A DNA stretch of 64,000 nt from Hanleya hanleyi (GCA_036873755.1 JAVTVY010025309.1:52375-116374); one strand, 5' to 3'. Positions 1 through 12,069 are shown, numbered from the stretch's first letter. Notes: a model not told the origin generated them from the letters alone. Made by a program: numbers and translations.

Positions 1-2578
1 TGATATTGTGTTAGCAACGTTGAGTTCAGACATCTTACTCAAATTTCTGGTCAATTAACACAAAAATCTGTGGTATAAATTAGCTGTATTCCGTATAGAG
101 ATATCATGTTAATAGCTTCGAATCTATATTCAACATGTAATCTGACCTAGATAAATATAGGTCAACATCGTTCATCTTTAATAGGCATCTGGTCCATCAC
201 CAGCTGCAACTGTTGTATGCACTTAAGTGCCTGACTATAGTCCTCGAAGAGTTATCGTGGTAAAATTTAATATAAAGATATGGATGGACAAGACGAAACC
301 AAAATGTGCCGAGGGGTAAAATTATAGCGGAATTTTTCTGTCAAACTGCTCTACAAGCTTATTTTGCGCCACGCATGAATCAAAGGAACTTTCATCTCCC
401 GAAATTGAAGAATGGCAATTTAACATCTGTCCTCTCATTTCAACTTGCGCGAGAGATAACTGAAGTTAACTGTAAGTTCGATGAATGGCAAAGTCCACAA
501 GGATTAAATTCTCCTAAATCTGGCAATCCAACAACTGCTCAATATAAACAGTAAGTGATATTACAAATCATAATATCAAGACACATGCACATTCTCAGTG
601 TTCGCAATCAAGAAAATCGTCGATAAATATCCATATTACTTCTGTTAAATTTGGTCATTCAGCATGCCATCGAACTGTTCTGGAATTCATGTCCCTCCTT
701 GGAAAGCGAAATAGACCACTAATACCAACCCAGTTACCCACGAAAATCAATAACTTGAATAACGAAAGGCTTACTTTAACTGTTCCTTCACTGACAACAA
801 TACCAATGCTTCAGCCGTGACGAAATATGTTGTCGCTGAGGTTTTATTAATTCATCATACCTTGATGGAAATCCCGAGTCCAGTCAAACAGTTACGGTAT
901 ATTCCAGTTTGTGGCTGGTCTTGTCTTCTGGACAAAAAAACCTTGTTCACATATCCAGTAGAGGCCGGTGCAAGAAGCTAGCAGCTGGTCACGATCATAT
1001 CAAACCCACTCGATCTGTGAGAGATTAGACATAAAGTACACGATTTTGCATAGGCGTATTACTCTCACTTTGCCAATGCGAAAGCGGGGATACATTGTGA
1101 TACATTCACTCACTCACAGATATTAATAATGCAGAAGAATCTGTCCATTGCGCATACATGACTGGCCTAACAACAGCTATTTCCCTTCTGTAGATACGAT
1201 CGAATAAATCGACGCAACTTATGTTCTACTTAATATTACTGCTTATTTTATCAGATCAAACTTTTTAACCGCTTCCCATTATGCTACTTCAAACAGTTTC
1301 CGGAACTCAAGTGTTGATTGACGTTAACCCGGGTGGTTGACCCTCAAGTCATGTCTCTGCATATATAGGTGTTGAGAAGTTATCAAGCTTCCGTATATTC
1401 TAACCAGAAAATTATCTTTTCAACACGTTTCGACGTGTAATGCATATTTTTAAAAGTATTCATATACACACCGCCCACAAATCGGATAGTCAATGAAATA
1501 GACATCAAAATTCCCGAACAAAATGCAGAATTATTTCAAGCATTCATTTGAAACAGATTTCTCCAGAAATCATTTCTTTATTTTGCAATTCAATTAAATG
1601 AGGAACAGTCTTTTCATATTTCCGGGCTTACTATTATCGCAATATCTTCATACAAAAACAAGGCGCCCATGGATATTGTGAAGACAGTTCGATCTCACGA
1701 TACAAAATTGTGTACCAGTAAAATTTTATGATGTCTTCAAATTAACTCTGCCGCCGGTACATAATGTTTATGTATCCCTTTGGTTCTAATGTAGCATATT
1801 TAGCGTACTCAGGGAAAAGGCCTCCTTTTCGACCGCGCCCCTCTCCCCACCTATTTGAACCTTAAAAAACATATCATTTGTTCTGAGATAGTCTCATATT
1901 CGTCGTCAATGGTCCAAATTTTCCAGGTTTATAGGGAAGCTGTTAAATTAAATATTAACATCGTAAGCCTCTTCAATACACCAAATTGCGTAAAATGAAA
2001 AATACAATTCAAAAGTAAAAGATCGCAATTAAGAAAAACCTAGTTACACCCATGAACCATACACAGATAGTGTGACAGCTCAGAAGAGTTGAAAATCGAT
2101 ATAATATAACGCAAAGCAAGATTTGTGGTTGGGATTTATATAACTCAGTGTGGGGACCTGCATCAAAATATGAAAGATGGAATGTTTTACTAAAAATTCC
2201 TTGTTCGACGACATTTGGCGATTCCATAGAAATTATATTGTTGTGATACGATCATATCAGTCCATGCTCCTTTTTCCGAATACGCTCATTTTCTAATACG
2301 AATATTGCTAATTATAGGTCAGTGGGGTAAACTATATTTAATTCCTCGTTGGAAGCAGAATTTTTTTTTGTCATGTACATTTTTGTAGGAGGTAAGTGAA
2401 ACCGGATAAGGAAGCCGTCCAAGAAATTTGTCCGGAATAATCTAAGCCTATATAACCAAATTCTTGACATTGATTCTGACAAAGAAAGATCGGCAGCATT
2501 GGTATAAAGCAACAGTGGAAAGCTTACGAACATTAGCAATTGTTTTATACTATTCGATATAATTATTAGTAGAGACAA

Positions 2579-5500
2579 ATGGATATCACAAGAGAAACAT
2601 TAGGTAAGCTTATTTCTGATATCAAGAACAGTCATCCGCGGTTTGTCAGCACTGAAGGCATCCCTCCGGAGTACGGTTCGAATTATTTTATAGTAGCAGC
2701 CCATTCGAATACGACTCCAGTTAGACAGAATGTCAATGTAAGCCGGATAGGACATTCGTCAACTGTATGCGATTCCCACCGTTTGATTTATCTCGTTGAG
2801 AAGAATTGACCCATGTAACAAAGCAATTTATCACAGAATCTGTTTGAGACCAGTTAATTTTTTTGTAATTATATAGAACCATATTTCCGTTCAGTGTATA
2901 AACTCAAACATGTTCGTCTAAACATTCCAATCCACGTGCCGTATGATGTATTATATGGACTGTTGATTACATTGTAGTTCCGTCACGGGATTCTATTTGA
3001 TTATAGCGATGCCTTAATGCATTAAGACCTATACTGATTTGCACGAATTATGGGAAAGTTAATGATGTGGATTCTTCACGATCCGCATTCATCGTTACGA
3101 ACAGGATATACAAGACGACGTGAACATGAAGATTCAGAGATAAGCTGTCACGTTGACCAAATTGCACCATAATGCAATAGTTCAATTGAGCGAACCAGAT
3201 TCGATATATTATTCATAATTTCTGTTTGCCGTTTTACCGTACTTGATAATTTGTTCCAAATTTGTTCTTCCTCACTTTAACCAATATAACCCTGTTAACT
3301 CGCATAGGCCTTTTTGTACCATAAAAGTAAGAGATCTTATTGAAGGAAAACTATTTTAGATCTTGTGATCGAATATTATTCTGTTAGTGTACTACAAACT
3401 ATTTTAGATCTTGTAATCGAATTTTATTTTGTAAGTGTACTACAACTTTCTTATTAATTGCTATTTTTGTCGAACTCGCGGAATTTAACAAAGATTCGTA
3501 TATAACAGTGTATGTATTTTTACAGTCCGGCAGGTGGTGTCGATCGCTTTTCTTCTCACTTCAAATTTGGTTGGCTGTCATTGCTATCCAATCTTCACGA
3601 CGGACAACCTTGGTGTGGTTCAATCACTTGTGGGACAAACCATGCGAGCAGTAAACGGTAGTCTGGGACAGCTGGTAAGTTATCAATAGCAAGAGTATCG
3701 GGATTGTCTAATAATGAGCGAATTAATGCGGTATTTAGATTGTCGACACGGTTGGTCGATCTGACTTTTTTTATCACAAACGATAGCTATCCCTTCCGCC
3801 AGCTATAGGTTATCTGTATAGCATCCAACTGTATCCACCTTCTAACGCCTAGTTGGGAAATACTTCCCAAAAATCGAGCTAAACGAAAAATAATCAATAT
3901 CAAATTTTGTACACTGATCGTCTCTGAACAAGACTGCTATACTCTATTATTTGAATTGCTTGAAAGTAATCTTCTTGAAGTAATGCGAATCATTTCTTGC
4001 TCAGAGAGATCAATATGACATATCGATAAAGAGGGTAGCCAATTTAATCAGCATTGTACACAACTATTAGCGTCAGATCCAAAATTCAATAGCTAATAGT
4101 TATATTACTCACTGTGTATGAAGACTCCAGAGTACAATTTTCAATCAAAGTAGTACGATCACGTTTGTAGTATAGAGACGAAAGGTTGAGCCTTTCTTTA
4201 TCACTGATATTCATTTGCTATACTTGTATGGTATTTGTTGAATGAGAGAGAGACAGTGAGAGAATTAAGGTTCGAAATGGCTCATTCCTCTACAATATCC
4301 ATTTGGATAAAATCGTTTCGCCTTCAAACGACCTCTGGGTCCTGGTTAAGCGGAGTTAAGCTCTCGACAATGATGAGATTAGAAGCAGACTGGTGTACTT
4401 TCATTTGTAGAATGTTTTCTGTCTACAGCGGCTTTCAACAATTTATGGCAAATCTTTTATAACTAATATAATTGATTTTTTTTTCAGTGCCCCGTGATTG
4501 AGTATCCTCAAGAATACAACGAATCTACCTGCTTTCTTTACGCGGATGCGATTGTAACCAGGCATACCAGCGAGATAGGCGATGATAACATGACTGTGAA
4601 CTATTTCCGTGGACAGTCTCTATCTATTGACGAAGTACAGGTAAGGCTTTATGAGAATACAGTGGCTCCGCAATGGGCCTTTCCCGGCATCAGACGGAGT
4701 GCGCAGGCGTAATCCTGTCGGAGCCTCGCCTGCAAATGTCTGGGTAGTCAAAATTTGGTAAATATGCACCAAATTGTCATACTATATAAAGAAAGGACCA
4801 TTATGTTTGTCCTAATGAATATTTGGCAACTTTAAGTGAAATATCTATTTCGAGATATCGCTCCAAGTCAGAGCACAGAGAGAAACCAGAAATTTTGCAG
4901 GCGAGTCTCCGACAGGATCTCCTCATTGCGCACTCGGACTGAGGTCGATATCGGGAAGGGCTCAGTGTCCTAAGATAAAATCCCGATAGTATTATCTACA
5001 CGGCTTGTCATTGACTCAAAACAGAAATATATGCGGTCAGAAGAATTTATATTGGGCGAGGCGAGGCGTCGACGAATTTATGAATATCCCGTTTAAGACA
5101 TTTTCTGAACATCTGAATGTCCCTGGGAAGAATTCGGGATTAAATGATAGCTTGTGTACATCTTAGGCCCTATGTTGTTGCTGATCAAGTAGCAAGAACT
5201 GCATGTAAAGTCACACCTTCGTAATATTCATCAATGCTCAAAATCGTTGATTACGATGAAATAGGAACTACAGCTGTCCTTATAGTCCTTGTCACAAATA
5301 TCCTATACCTCACATTACACTCTTAGCATCCTAATTCAAGCAGAAATACAATGGAAATATATAAATATTAACAAAAGCTGGTTTCCTGTGGACACGTTAA
5401 CTGTGATAGCTACGTAATACACTAGTTTGTGGCCATTATAAGATGTTTTCCAACCACAACTATAACACTGTTGTTCGTAATAATCCACTGATAAGCTTGG

Positions 5501-6320
5501 CATAATGCAAAAGCAAAGTATCTCTGAATAAACTTAGTAAACGCATGGTGACAGTCTCAATATTCCGAAAAATGTATTTGTCATCATCAGGATGTGAGTG
5601 GTATGTTTATGCCACTGAGTTTATTCGGAGTTACTTTGTTTCTGCATAGTTCGTGAGGCCATTAACGGTTATTTTTTTTTTAACCAGGTGATCCTTGACG
5701 AATCGGTACAACTCTTGAAGCTTCAATTCAAGCTCCTAGCAACAGTGGAAGATCTTATGGATAAAACATCCAACCCTGGATTGGCATTATGTCGACAAGC
5801 AAAGACCTATGTGTTGAACGTTTTCAGCAGACCGGAGTTGCCACAAGTTGTGAGTAACGAAAGTGCATTTTTATCGGCATACTAATGGTAGTAATATATA
5901 TATATATATTTTTATTTTTTTGCAAATCGTCCTGTTGATCATGTTTTTTCAGTCATGCAGTCCGATAAATTAATTGATTCACGTCACAGTCAGTTTGATA
6001 CAGTTTTCGCAGAATGGATTCGTCTCAATAATTATTAGACATAGTAATAATAAAAGAGTTGAGAAATGTAGACCTATGCACCGTGAGCCCAATTAATTTA
6101 ACGATACAATGCCTTTAAATTCTCTCAGCTTGAAGCCCTTGGGTCTACTACAAACATCAGTGTCGTTGTGCCACCATCCCTGCATCCGGTCGGCGATATC
6201 GCGAATTGGCATTTGGGCGCCCTGAAGAAATCATTGGATGGATTTTCTGACTTGAGTTCGGCTCTGGAGAGAGTCAGGGATTTTATAGTCCAACCGACCG
6301 AGCAGTCAACCTCATCATAA
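2579..6320 (+). CDS. Candidate long-chain class I helical cytokine, copy A (5 exons)
   Basis: Coding exons are 2579-2603, 3526-3674, 4488-4640, 5688-5849 and 6129-6320, giving 226 residues. All junctions are GT..AG. Intron phases are 1, 0, 0, 0. Residues 1-28 form a signal peptide (MDITRETL, then a core around VVSIAFLL). Predicted helices are A (about 32-58), B (about 104-133), C (about 141-156) and D (about 187-217). The A-B and C-D loops are long and the B-C loop is short, as in up-up-down-down cytokines. Cysteines are C26, C28, C59, C73 and C144; sequons are at N52, N69, N92 and N172. Established knowledge: GH, prolactin, EPO, IL-6, IL-11 and G-CSF genes have five coding exons with phases 1-0-0-0 and a very short first exon. 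That this is a homologous cytokine acting through a JAK/STAT-type receptor is inference. It could instead be an unrelated secreted helical protein. The gene model itself is strong because it is intact in both copies. Confidence 0.7.
2604..2737 (+). other. Possible alternative extension of first coding exon (copy A)
   Basis: The first exon can be read past its 2604 donor to a second good donor at 2738 (GTAAGC), giving 53 open codons from the same ATG. Joined in phase 0 to a downstream acceptor at 3533/3534 (CGGCAG then GTGGTG), the frame continues into the same protein. That would make a 268-residue form with the hydrophobic segment internal rather than N-terminal. Both alternative sites are also present in copy B (31924 donor and the CGGCAG acceptor near 32716). 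Which form is made cannot be told from sequence; the short form has the cleaner signal peptide. Confidence 0.35.
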
Positions 6321-6738
6321 TCGCCATGGACCGTACTTATTTATGCATACTCATCGCAAAAATGATAAGAGGACAATACTCCCATTACTGGCTCTGATTT
6401 CATTATATATATATAAGGCCGGTAAATTATCGTCCACATTTGACCCGTCTCAGTAGATATGGAAATTGCAAAATGCAAGCTTTTTCCTTCGAGACATTTG
6501 TATTTTACCTGATGTGTTGGGGATAATTAAGATGTTTAATAGAGAATATTACTGCCATTGGATTGTCAGATTGATCACCAACGGTGCTTCAATACAGACT
6601 GTCCTCCATCACACTGGTTTAATAAAGGCATATTGATTACATCCACAATGTTCCCCCATATCAACGGTAAAGGATTGTAAGGCCCAAGGTCTTCTTTAAT
6701 TCATATTTTTTACTTATATATGCTATTGGTATGGAAGA

Positions 6739-6744
6739 AATAAA
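6739..6744 (+). terminator. Putative polyadenylation signal, copy A
   Basis: An AATAAA hexamer lies about 420 bases after the stop codon and is conserved in copy B at 35947-35952. An earlier AATAAA at 6621 is altered in copy B, so the conserved one is the better candidate. Confidence 0.35.
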
Positions 6745-6954
6745 TAACTGATTTCAAATAAATTTATCACGCATTGGAAATTCATACTGAGTTCATCGTC
6801 AACCTACAGCATATCATGATGTACACATTCATTATTTTCTAATCAATTTGATCTATTATTATATCCATAAGTCACAAGACTTTATGGAGTTACATATTTA
6901 TGCGTACGACGTTGCACTAAATGTACCTTCGGCTTCACCATGTAATACAGGATA

Positions 6955-7426
6955 ATGGGTTATTATTTGGCGAAGCTGAATGCACATTCAGCGAAACGTC
7001 GTATGCCTGACGAAACGTCGTATGTAAATAAGGAAAGTCTCGTCAATTATATTACATCACTGCTATGCCATGTAAAAAGTTATGTATTATATTATATCAT
7101 TCCTGCAGTGATGCTTAAATGTATATTTATTTTTTTCCAAAATTTTACAATAAACAGTAATATTCTTCCATACACGTTTGTTTCCGTGTCGGTGCTTTGG
7201 CGCAATAACGCTAAAAAATCTCAATCCAAAATTTTTTTTAACCACATATAGTTCGATCTTCATGACGTTTCTTTATAGGATTAGTGAACCACAATATGCA
7301 ACATATATTCAGGAGTGTAAACGATTTCAAGAGACAACGGTACAACCCTTGAAACGCCAACTATACAGAAATATGTCTTTCGTAGAGAAAAATACCCGAG
7401 TTTTTACTGTAAACGTCCGCAATTAA
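6955..7426 (+). other. ORF-bearing conserved stretch downstream of cytokine-like gene (frameshifted in copy A)
   Basis: The reading frame starting at ATG 6955 ends at 7251, and an overlapping frame continues to 7426. In copy B the equivalent stretch (36200-36661) is one open frame of about 153 codons. The two differ by a one-base length change in a T-run near 7230. The last part (7279-7426) follows a plausible acceptor (TTTATAG) and differs at only two bases between copies, both changing an amino acid (T to A, V to A). No domain is recognised. It may be a terminal exon of an unknown gene or simply chance-open 3' flank; copy B lacks a matching ATG. Confidence 0.2.
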
Positions 7427-7794
7427 AAGTGACTTATCACCAGAGTTGTTGAACTTTTGAAAATGGCTATGAGTTTACAAAACTATATAATATTTTCATT
7501 ATCACCATATCTGCCGCTAAACTGCATCAAACTATTATCACAAGGTATCATGTTTTAGTTATATAGAAAAAACTATGCTAATAGGTATACGAAATAGCCA
7601 AAGGCAGACGAAATCCTAATTATAGACGTCTGTCGACACTGTTTCAATTCTCTTTCACAAATTCTATAAAGAAGAGTACAAAATAAAAGCTGGATAAATT
7701 TCTGTATGAAGTACAGCTTTCCCAGCAAAATTGAAAAATAACTTTTTGGTTTCACAAATGGTACATATCCCAGGATTTGTTCTTGGTAACGAGC

Positions 7795-7990
7795 GTCTGG
7801 TCCGTCTTTCATTATTCAGCCGTCGTCCGTTAAAGAACCTCTGCGTCCATAATCCAAAGACCTATTCCATATAACAGCATTAGCACCAAATTAAAAAAAA
7901 GTCATTATACATAAACATAGGCTAGTTTCCTGCAAATAGAAACGGTCAATAATTGTCAATGATGCCGGCAAGACATCGTGATGTTCCAAA
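7795..7990. repeat. Dispersed repeat fragment shared with 20625-20830
   Basis: This stretch matches 20625-20830 in the same orientation: CGTCCATAATCC, CCATATAACAG, then CCTGCAA and GATGCCGGCAAGACATC. Copy B keeps only its first part (about 37035-37091). The - strand frame at 20 kb (residues around DVLPASL and VDRFSL) is mirrored here. It is probably a fragment of the tyrosine-recombinase element and marks the right edge of the duplicated segment. Confidence 0.6.
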
Positions 7991-9060
7991 TATATTAAAT
8001 CCGTATCGCTGATCAGTATTCTTAATCCGTGATATTCGTAGTAAAGTCGTCATCTACAGAATTATGTATCTCAGTCACGCTTTGATTGTGACTGTTCATA
8101 AAGCACCATGAGGATCTTGGAGTACATGTACATGGGTTCTTCCGGTCCCTAGCCCCGGGTTAAGCGGAATTAGACACAAGTTGCGAAACGCAAAGCCATA
8201 GATCTTGCACGCTACGTTCGTATTTTGCTATCAGCATGCGAGATGTATCGCCAAATTTGAGAAATTTTAAGTTGAGGCGCTTGGTGATATATCCCTGTTT
8301 CATAAGTTTCTGTATAATATTTTGTGACGTTGACTAAAATCGTCACATTTAACAACAGGATCTAGCAAATGCTATTAGACGAGATATGTATACACCATAT
8401 GCAGATCCCACTAGAATATTGCTTTCCAGAAAGTGACAGTTTACGATGTCGAAATTGTAATCATCTCTTTTGTCGACGAGAGAGAATCTCCGCTGCATTC
8501 TTGTAGAGATATAGGTCTAAATATGATGTGCCGTTAGGGATATTTGTAGTTTCCTTCATATCCAGTGGAGGTGGGTTTATATCCTTCATTGAACACTGAA
8601 ACTGTCTCCAACCCAAGTACCCGGAACACAAAGGCTGGATAATCCTATTTGAAACGTTTAAGTGTGTTACCATCAGCAGTGTAAAATGCTGTTATATTTG
8701 TAATGCATGGAGAATTGAAGTAAACAGATTTTCTGAATTTTTTTAATTCTCCATCATATCTTTCGTGTTGACCTGTGTTTTACTGTTTTAATACTAGCAA
8801 TGTCTTACCATGTCATACAACTTGGACATGGGCGAGAAATTTTGTGCAAATATATTCTAGTGTTACTACTATAAATGAGAATAAAGACTGTCAAGGTGAG
8901 ATTGGCATAACAAACCCCTTTGTTTATTGCTTTAGCCATCACTAGAATAAAACATATTTATCTTATCTGTGTAGTCTCTGCGTTATGCGGTTAGCCTGTA
9001 GTATTCAAGGACCCGCCTGATAATACTCCGTGTTGAGCGGCGAACTCGCTTGTGTAGGAC
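7991..9060. other. Intergenic stretch, nothing recognised
   Basis: AT-rich sequence with only short open frames on both strands. The - strand frame 8461-8673 (70 codons) has no recognisable motif and no convincing splice context. No RNA gene or tandem repeat was seen. Confidence 0.5.
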
Positions 9061-9065
9061 GTATA

Positions 9066-9272
9066 ATTGTCGAGATAATTTTGCATTTTCATTGATCGAT
9101 TATCTCGGGGTTCGAGATAATTATCTCGGGGTCAGAGATAATTCTGCATGCTCACTGAAAGATTGTCTCGGGGTCCGATATAATTCTACATTTTCATTGA
9201 TCGATTATCTCGGGGTCCGTACTAAATCTGCATCCTCATTACACAATTATCTCGGGGTCCGAGATAATTTTG
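9066..9272. repeat. Minisatellite with TCTCGGGGTCCGAGA-type palindromes
   Basis: About five degenerate units of 40-55 bp alternate a box like GATTATCTCGGGGTCC with GAGATAATTCTGCATTTTCA. The core ATTATCTCGG-GGT-CCGAGATAAT is a near-perfect inverted repeat with a 10-bp stem, so each boundary could fold as a hairpin. The 86-codon + frame across it is a by-product of the repeat (LGVRDN-like repeats), not a gene. Confidence 0.8.
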
Positions 9273-10633
9273 CAGAAAAAAAATCCATGTCCCTTCTGTG
9301 CCACCACTAATTTCTAACTTATTTCTCAATGTCGAAACAGAATAGAGTATTTCAAAACTGGGCGACCGATTATCAGGTGCTGCATTGAATCTAGAATAAA
9401 AGATTTTCGGGGAAATAGATCATGAATATCTGTTAAGCTCCATTGTTTACTTGCCGATTGAAGGAAACTAGTCCGTTTCATTATTACAGTCTCGACCAGA
9501 ATGGTTGGTGCATTGCTAACAAATTCGAAACTTTAACAGAACAGTGTTGTTCTGGCTAATTTGATTGACTCTTAAGTATTTCTTTCGACTTTTCGTGAAT
9601 CCCCGAAGGATTACCTGTTTCCTCAAACTTTGTTGGCCAACCTGCCTGTATTAGAATTCGAATAGTGTACCATTTCAGATGAACTATCATATGCAAATTC
9701 CTGGGAACGGCAAAGCGAATGAAAAGCAATTTCCCCCCTGAGAGAGTAACACTTGTACCCATTTAGAATTAAAATCTGTTTGCGACCACATCGTAGTCAT
9801 TCAATGTTACTTGGTATGCTGGCTTATTGCTTTGGGCGTCACTTGTTGGCGTAAAACGCCACGGTATGCTTGTCGCAAGGTTTTGTAATGCATAAATGAA
9901 GAAATTGTCTCATTCTCTCGCAACAGCATCTTCAATTTGCTTCAAGAGAATAGTGTGAACACTCATTGACATACATATACGGTCTGACCGCTCGAATACG
10001 TGTTCTCTGGTGTTTGATCAGGGGATTTAGGAGGCTTGGTCAGACCTCGGTTTGAGCTCGACGTAGTGTGCCATGAAGGTGTAGAGTAAACCATAAACAC
10101 AAAAGAAAGTTGTCAGTTGAGTTGGCTGATTCAAAGTGTCGACGGCAATCATTTCTTGTGGTAATCTAATCTTACCTCTCAACAAAATGCCACTAGGGCG
10201 CGTCTCTCTTTTTGCGTTAGAACAGCGTTTGATGATTAATATGCAATCCTGATAGAAAATTAATACACCTATTCGTCAGAGTCGCATGTTGAGGAATTTT
10301 CTTTAATCCATTCTGAAAACACCACAGTCCTTCATCCCAGCGCCTTAGATTTCAAGTTCATTGAACACTTGTTGAAGGCGATGGATCGTGTATTCGCGGC
10401 AAGAAAAGTTCACACGATCTGGAACAAGTTTGACAATAACCAGATTCCTTCGTAACAGAACCTCGTAAGTAGCATATCATGGCGTCTGACGTCAATAATG
10501 GCGTTCAACGTGGAAACGCAGCATACCAATGAATATCGACTGACTACAACGTGGTTACAAGCATTTATCAATTCCAAAAGATTTCCATTGATAATAAAAC
10601 ATAGATAAAATAGGATTCACCAGTCAACCAAAC
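9273..10633. other. Intergenic stretch, nothing recognised
   Basis: No exon-like frame, RNA gene or tandem repeat was recognised. Short frames occur on both strands without codon bias or splice sites. A small inverted pair (GTCTGACC near 9983 and GGTCAGAC near 10040) flanks a putative short palindrome. Confidence 0.4.
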
Positions 10634-11050
10634 GAGAGAGGACTGTGTGTTACTTTCCGCGATGAAAAGTGGGCAAAAACTATTTTATTTCACATCACAT
10701 TAATATTTACTAACTTATCATGCAGTTTTTGCGCAGAAATTGCATTAAAAAAAAATCGGAAAATCTGACCGAAAAATCGACCAAAAAATGTCGTTTTTGA
10801 AAATGACGTCACTGTAACGTCATCAAAGCGGCCATGTTGCATTTTTTTTTACATTTTCTGGTAGAGCTTGATCCAAAGGTATAGTTTGGTAAGTTTCAGC
10901 CCCCTAGCTCGAGGGCTAAGGAAAATAATTAGGGGGGAGTGTTAACCCCACCCCACCCGGCCTGGACAGGTCCCAAAATGCCCAGGCCATATAGGGTTAA
11001 GTGAGAATGAGCGGCTTGACAGAAGGAATATACATGTTCCGTGACAAGTG
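10634..11050. repeat. MITE-like dispersed repeat, copy 1
   Basis: It starts at GAGAGGACTGTGTGTTAC and is repeated in direct orientation at 11722-12069, with a more diverged relative at 28405-28720. It contains runs such as ACCGAAAAATCGACC, a full cAMP-response-type palindrome TGACGTCA followed by ACGTCAT, then GCGGCCATGTTG and CCCAGGCCATATA. There is no coding capacity. Copies 1 and 2 also share their right end (GTTCCGTGACAAGT / GTTCGGTGACAAGT). Confidence 0.7.
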
Positions 11051-11721
11051 TTAATAAATGTGAAGAGGGTCGATATTCTTTGATAAGAATGTGGGGATTG
11101 CACAGTATCTACATGACACTGACAAGAGGGATCATTTGTCAAGCGGGTTGAGGAAAACGGGTTGCACGGCGTGTTCGCAGGACCAGTGCCCACAGCGGTT
11201 CGATGGAATGCCCAGGTAGATTCATCCGTGGGTAGTTTGGTAGGTTGCGAAGGTTTTCTTTAAAAATAGTAGTGCGTTATCTGCTGTGGCCATTCAGTGA
11301 CTTTTCGTGTACAAGCCAGATCAAACTACAAACTTTCTCTGTCGAAAGTTTGCTCAATGGTTTTCTTATATACAGAGATGTGTGCGAACTACAATTGCAC
11401 TAAAATTTGGCATTACATACAAGTTTAACGCGACATCCAAAATGACGCCCCGAAAATGAATCTCTAAAATATGTGTACTATAGCTAATTGTATCTGAAAT
11501 GTCATTCTCCTTTAGCTAATTAAGAAAAATGGAGCTTATTTTTCTAACGTTAAGGCCTTGATCTCAGTCAAGATACATCACTTTTAATATATAATTGGTA
11601 ATTATCAGACAATATGAGATAATGAACAATATCAGTTGAATAAAACCAATATTATTACTGCAGGGAAGATATGGATATTAGCTCACGAATACATGTCATC
11701 ATGGTCGCAGTGATAAGAGAG
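11051..11721. other. Spacer between two MITE-like copies
   Basis: This 0.67-kb AT-rich spacer separates the two direct copies. No gene-like frame or RNA was seen. Confidence 0.4.
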
Positions 11722-12069
11722 GAGAGGACTGTGTGTTACTTTCCGTGATGAAAAGTGGCCAAAAACTATTTTATTTCACATCACATTAATATTTACTAAT
11801 TTATCGTGCAGTTTTTGCTGAGAAATTGCATAAATAAATAAATCGGAAAATCTGACCGAAAAATCGACCAAAAAATGTCGTTTTTGAAAATGGATTATTT
11901 TTTGGTAGAGTTTGGTCCAAAGGTATAATGTAGTAAGTTTCGGCTCCCTAGCTCGATGGGCAAGGAAAATAATCCCCCGACCTGGACAGTTCCCAAAAAG
12001 CCCAGGCCATATACGATTAAGTGAGAATGAGCTGCTTGACGGAAGGAAAATACATGTTCGGTGACAAGT
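11722..12069. repeat. MITE-like dispersed repeat, copy 2 (host of the Gypsy insertion)
   Basis: Second direct copy of the 10634-11050 repeat, lacking the TGACGTCA block. It runs into the Gypsy LTR at GTGACAAGT / TGTGGAATTC, so the retrotransposon appears to have inserted at its right end. Confidence 0.7.

Larger units (their letters stand above)
1..7893. repeat. Segmental duplication, copy A (with cytokine-like gene)
   Basis: This segment aligns almost end to end, in direct orientation, with 29479-37091. The left end is cut by the window edge, so the unit may extend further left. Similarity stops shortly after the shared stretch CACCAAATTAAAAA at about 7893. Introns, exons and flanks are all conserved with scattered substitutions and short indels. 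The largest indel is about 250 bp (roughly 402-650), present here and absent from copy B. The whole five-exon secreted-protein gene lies inside. The first 300 bases belong to a dispersed repeat also seen near 29300-29750 and 55100-55260. Confidence 0.9.

Noticed and set aside
306..554. An 82-codon frame as a gene upstream of copy A
   Set aside because: Most of it lies in the indel absent from copy B. It begins at a non-ATG codon and has no recognisable domain.
2579..2809. Single 76-codon gene starting MDITRETL
   Set aside because: The frame contains two good splice donors and links in phase to the downstream exons. It is the first exon of a spliced gene, and the read-through tail diverges between copies.
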